DNA of 64,000 nt from CAISCU01 sp943361925 (GTDB taxonomy: Bacteria; Bacteroidota; Bacteroidia; UKL13-3), in assembly GCA_943361925.1 (NCBI GenBank), contig CALRIT020000021.1:3432-67431 (forward strand), in the 5' to 3' direction. How positions within the stretch are numbered: position 1 is the first letter of the stretch; every line of letters begins with the position of its first letter. Both the position numbers and the translations under genes were made by a program. This document shows positions 61,720 to 64,000 of this stretch, in pieces. The notes below the pieces were generated by a model, which searched no databases, was not told the DNA's origin, and worked only from the letters and a program-made list of their open reading frames with translations.

Positions 61720-61914
61720 ATGATCCAGATTAACGTAAAAGAAAACGAATCTTTAGACAAAGCTCTAAAGAAATTCAAGAAGAAGTATGAGAAAACAGGT
61801 GTTGTTAAAGAACTACGTTCACGTCAGCAATTTATTAAACCTTGTATCACTAAACGTCAACAAAAGATCCGTGCAGCTTACAAACTATTCCTTCAACAAC
61901 AAGCGAGCAGTTAA
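61720..61914 (+). CDS. rpsU: 30S ribosomal protein S21 (bS21)
   Basis: A 64-aa basic protein with the bS21 pattern IQINVKENESLDKALKKFKKKY and RQQFIKPCITKRQQKIRAAY. It sits near the 16S 3' end on the ribosome. The unusually strong SD (61703-61712) fits the reported Bacteroidota mechanism in which bS21 helps hide the anti-SD and rpsU translation answers to bS21 shortage. A rho-independent terminator follows. Confidence 0.96.
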   Translation: MIQINVKENESLDKALKKFKKKYEKTGVVKELRSRQQFIKPCITKRQQKIRAAYKLFLQQQASS

Positions 61915-61931
61915 TTCAGCATTGAATCCAT

Positions 61932-61961
61932 AAAAGCGCATCAATTTGATGCGCTTTTTTT
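61932..61961 (+). terminator. rpsU terminator
   Basis: Thirteen-base arms AAAAGCGCATCAA / TTGATGCGCTTTT around one base (in practice a shorter stem with a small loop), followed by a T run; 18 bp after the rpsU stop. Confidence 0.85.
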
Positions 61962-62101
61962 ATGCCCAAACATTTGTTGCAGGAAACTGACAATTTCATT
62001 TTTTTGAAAATCTGTGTTTTAATTCCGATAATATCAAGTTGCTTGATTTATCAGTTGTAATTAACAAAATTTAATTTATCTTAGTCTTTGAAGTTTAAAG
62101 C

Positions 62102-62989
62102 ATGGAGTTGAAGCAATCGATAGAACATTTTCTGGATACCATCAGGTTTGAAAAGAAATTCTCTAATCATACTGCAATTGCTTATCAAAACGATTTGGAA
62201 CAATTTTTCCTTTTTTTAAAGTTGAATTACCAAACCGAAGATTTATCAGGAATTTCTCATTTACAAATTAGATCATGGATGGCGGAGTTGCTTGAAAAAG
62301 GTGTCAATTCACGCAGTGTTGCAAGAAAAATTTCTGCTTTAAAATCATTCTATAAACATGCCTTAAGAGAGTCGTGGATAACAGTAAGTCCAATGGCTAA
62401 AATTCAAAGCCCCCGAATCAGCAAACGTTTACCGGTATTTATTGAAGATAAACCAATCAATAAGTTGATGGAAGAGGTTGAATTTGGAGATGATTTTGAA
62501 AGCAAACAAGAGAAACTTATTATAGGTTTGTTTTATGCTACAGGCATACGTTTATCCGAACTTATTCAACTAAAGGAAACAGATTTAAATCTGTATAAAT
62601 CACAAATTAAAGTTTTGGGAAAAAGGAAAAAAGAACGAATCGTTCCTATAACACCTGAAATCAGATTAATGATTGAAGACTTTATCGATTTAAAAAGGGC
62701 TGAAAACCTGGTTTCCGAAACCTTATTTTGTTCATTAAAATCAAAAACTTTAAACCCCAGAAAAGTTTATGAAATTGTCAAAAGAAATTTATCGCTGGTT
62801 AGTACACAAGATAAAAGAAGTCCCCATGTATTAAGGCATACTTATGCAACTCATTTATTAAATGAAGGAGCAGATTTAAATGCCATCAAAGAATTATTGG
62901 GTCATGCAAACTTATCGGCCACTCAGGTTTATACCCATAATAGTATAGAACGATTAAAAGAGGTGTATAAAAAACATCCAAGAGCTTAA
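62102..62989 (+). CDS. xerC: Tyrosine recombinase XerC/XerD family
   Basis: A 295-aa site-specific recombinase for dimer resolution. An N-terminal SAM-like core-binding domain (1-85) is followed by the catalytic domain: ATGIRLSELIQL (first Arg), a Lys near GKRKKERIVP, HVLRHTYATHLL (HxxR), LLGHANLSATQVY (His and Tyr nucleophile region). It lies directly upstream of hpf, its usual place in this phylum. Whether it is XerC or XerD is uncertain. Confidence 0.93.
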   Translation: MELKQSIEHFLDTIRFEKKFSNHTAIAYQNDLEQFFLFLKLNYQTEDLSGISHLQIRSWMAELLEKGVNSRSVARKISALKSFYKHALRESWITVSPMAKIQSPRISKRLPVFIEDKPINKLMEEVEFGDDFESKQEKLIIGLFYATGIRLSELIQLKETDLNLYKSQIKVLGKRKKERIVPITPEIRLMIEDFIDLKRAENLVSETLFCSLKSKTLNPRKVYEIVKRNLSLVSTQDKRSPHVLRHTYATHLLNEGADLNAIKELLGHANLSATQVYTHNSIERLKEVYKKHPRA

Positions 62990-63068
62990 AATCCTGTCAT
63001 AAAAATAGCCAAATCGGGTGAGGGGAGCCAGGCAGGTGTTATCCAAACTCAATCTAAAATTCAGAATT

Positions 63069-63374
63069 ATGCAAGTCGACATTCAATCTATTCATTTCAA
63101 AGCAGATCAAAAATTGCTTGATTTTATTGAACAAAAGGTTCAAAAAACCCAGACCTTTTTAGACAATGTAAGAAGTGCTGATGTTTATTTAAAACTTGAA
63201 AAAGACCAAGAAAAGGAGAACAAAGTCATTGAAATCAAGTTAAACTTAAACGGAAACCCACTTTTTGCTAAAGAACATGCTACTACCTTCGAAGCTGCAA
63301 CCGACTTAGTATTGGATAAGTTAGTAGCTCAGGTTAAAAAGCACAAAGAAAAACTACAAGCGAAATCAATTTAA
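63069..63374 (+). CDS. hpf: Ribosome hibernation promoting factor (short HPF/RaiA)
   Basis: A 101-aa short-form HPF: MQVDIQSIHFKADQKLLDF opens the beta-alpha-beta-beta-beta-alpha fold, VIEIKLNLNG and FEAATDLVLDKLVAQVKKHKEK complete it. It inactivates ribosomes in stationary phase. I use the ATG at 63069; a frame to 63018 adds an unlikely basic leader. It is followed by a terminator and the tRNA operon. Confidence 0.92.
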   Translation: MQVDIQSIHFKADQKLLDFIEQKVQKTQTFLDNVRSADVYLKLEKDQEKENKVIEIKLNLNGNPLFAKEHATTFEAATDLVLDKLVAQVKKHKEKLQAKSI

Positions 63375-63391
63375 ATTTCATTTATATGAGG

Positions 63392-63420
63392 AAAGCCGGA
63401 ATTATTTCCGGCTTTTTTTT
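63392..63420 (+). terminator. hpf terminator
   Basis: Ten-base arms AAAGCCGGAA / TTCCGGCTTT with a 4-nt loop and a T tract, 17 bp after the hpf stop. Confidence 0.88.
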
Positions 63421-63568
63421 TGGCTTTGAAAAAAAATAAATTTATTTTTGACTCAGAAATTGAAAAAATCTGCATAGATATTCTATGAAAAAGAGGGGTA
63501 AATTCCAGCTGTTTTTAATTATTTTTTGCTGGATTTGAGTAATTTATAAGGAAATTCTAAAGTTGGGT

Positions 63569-63597
63569 TTGAAATAAAAAAAATAAATCTACATTTG
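63569..63597 (+). promoter_or_regulatory. Promoter 1 of the tRNA operon
   Basis: TTG (63569-63571), N18, TACATTTG (63590-63597). Confidence 0.65.
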
Positions 63598-63649
63598 CAC
63601 CGCTGTTACGCTTCCAACGTCTTTAACAGAATTTATTTTAGCTTCCATA

Positions 63650-63679
63650 TTGCAAATGTCCTGTAAATCGCTACATTTG
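63650..63679 (+). promoter_or_regulatory. Promoter 2 of the tRNA operon
   Basis: TTG (63650-63652), N19, TACATTTG (63672-63679). Confidence 0.7.
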
Positions 63680-63800
63680 CAGTCCTTTTAAAAAGAAAGG
63701 GCTGAAAATTTAGATGTTCTTTGCAGGTATATCAAGCACTTCCACCCGTCAGAAAGGTGTGATTGCAAAGCAAGAAATTACAAACTGAAGTTTGTATCAA

Positions 63801-63873
63801 GCCACTTTAGCTCAGCTGGTAGAGCAACTGATTTGTAATCAGTAGGTCGCTGGTTCGATTCCGGCAAGTGGCT
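63801..63873 (+). tRNA. trnT: tRNA-Thr (TGT)
   Basis: A 73-nt cloverleaf: acceptor GCCACTT/AAGTGGC, D-loop AGCTCAGCTGGTAGAGC, anticodon arm ACTGATTTGTAATCAGT with TGT anticodon, and GGTTCGATTCC T arm. No CCA is encoded. It is enclosed by an inverted repeat (63741-63749 with 63890-63898 and 63762-63768 with 63878-63884). Confidence 0.97.
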
Positions 63874-63934
63874 CAAATTGCAATGCACCACGGGTGGATT
63901 TTTATACCTTTAAAGACGTTGTTCTTTAATATTC

Positions 63935-64000
63935 GGGGAGATACCAAAGCGGCCAACTGGGACGGACTGTAAATCCGTTGTCTTACGACTTCGAAGGTTC
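63935..64000 (+). tRNA. trnY: tRNA-Tyr (GTA), cut by window end
   Basis: Starts GGGGAGATACCAAAGCGG; anticodon arm ACGGACTGTAAATCCGT gives GTA (Tyr). A long variable arm and the start of the T arm (GGTTC) are visible, as expected for a class II tRNA. The 3' end lies outside the window. Confidence 0.93.

Larger units (their letters stand above)
63375..63800. other. Intergenic region upstream of tRNA-Thr, 426 bp
   Basis: No gene. It holds the hpf terminator, two tandem TTG-N18/19-TACATTTG promoters (63569-63597, 63650-63679), the left half of an inverted repeat that encloses tRNA-Thr (TCCACCCGT 63741-63749, ATTGCAA 63762-63768), and a small hairpin ACAAACT-GA-AGTTTGT at 63780-63795. Confidence 0.7.

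Noticed and set aside
1..64000. CRISPR arrays, rRNA genes, complete prophage, transposase genes, replication origin
   Set aside because: No regularly spaced direct repeats, rRNA sequence, phage structural cluster, transposase ORF or DnaA-box cluster was seen.

Overview
The window is an AT-rich chromosomal segment from a member of the Bacteroidota. The evidence is a type IX secretion system (T9SS) component (PorT after ubiE), a PorV/PorQ-type barrel, two proteins with C-terminal T9SS sorting domains, a TonB-dependent receptor with a carboxypeptidase-like N-terminal domain, DUF4199 and DUF2490 proteins, promoters of the TTG-N18/19-TAnnTTTG type, and start codons that lack Shine-Dalgarno (SD) sequences except for rpsU. 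The right edge shows the usual Bacteroidota order xer recombinase, hpf, tRNA-Thr, tRNA-Tyr, which normally leads into tuf. I cannot name the genus.

Layout. 1-6.1 kb: RtcB (cut by the window edge), a small membrane protein, a tyrS/flavin-reductase-like operon and a PorV-like barrel. 6.2-11.3 kb: surface polysaccharide genes (O-antigen ligase, Wzz, flippase, GT9). 11.3-18 kb: core genes (rnhB, aroE, engB, ubiE, porT) and a TonB receptor behind a palindrome. 18-24 kb: secreted hypotheticals, a small MscS channel, DUF2490, an exported LMW-phosphatase-like protein and a CapA-like protein, with palindromic repeats in between. 24-33.4 kb: tgt, thioesterase, LptF/G permease, EamA transporter, aminotransferase and clpB. 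33.4-43.8 kb: an accessory region with almost all genes on the minus strand. It holds an unrecognised two-gene pair, a DUF4145 protein, the DUF5131-TcmP pair, a phage-collar protein, a T9SS propeller, a zinc-ribbon protein, a YcxB-like protein, a lipoprotein, a probable small RNA and a HEPN/Abi-like protein. 43.9-54.7 kb: RNA methyltransferase, beta-CASP hydrolase, deoxynucleoside kinase, a giant T9SS repeat protein split by one stop codon, SRPBCC, SDR, and a hybrid histidine kinase with an H-NOX sensor. 54.9-64 kb: BatA-like protein, a dihydroorotase-like protein without metal ligands, two glycosyltransferases, rpsU, xer, hpf and tRNAs.

The main candidates for something new are: the accessory island, in which a repeated ~50-bp element precedes three separate minus-strand modules and two decayed copies of the same small ORF flank the TcmP-DUF5131 pair; a ~80-nt minus-strand RNA at about 43.0 kb with a complete Bacteroidota promoter and a terminator hairpin; the single TAG that replaces a conserved Trp codon in the T9SS giant; the strong SD on rpsU; and a long inverted repeat enclosing tRNA-Thr. 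All functional statements rest on motif recognition by eye; no database search was possible.
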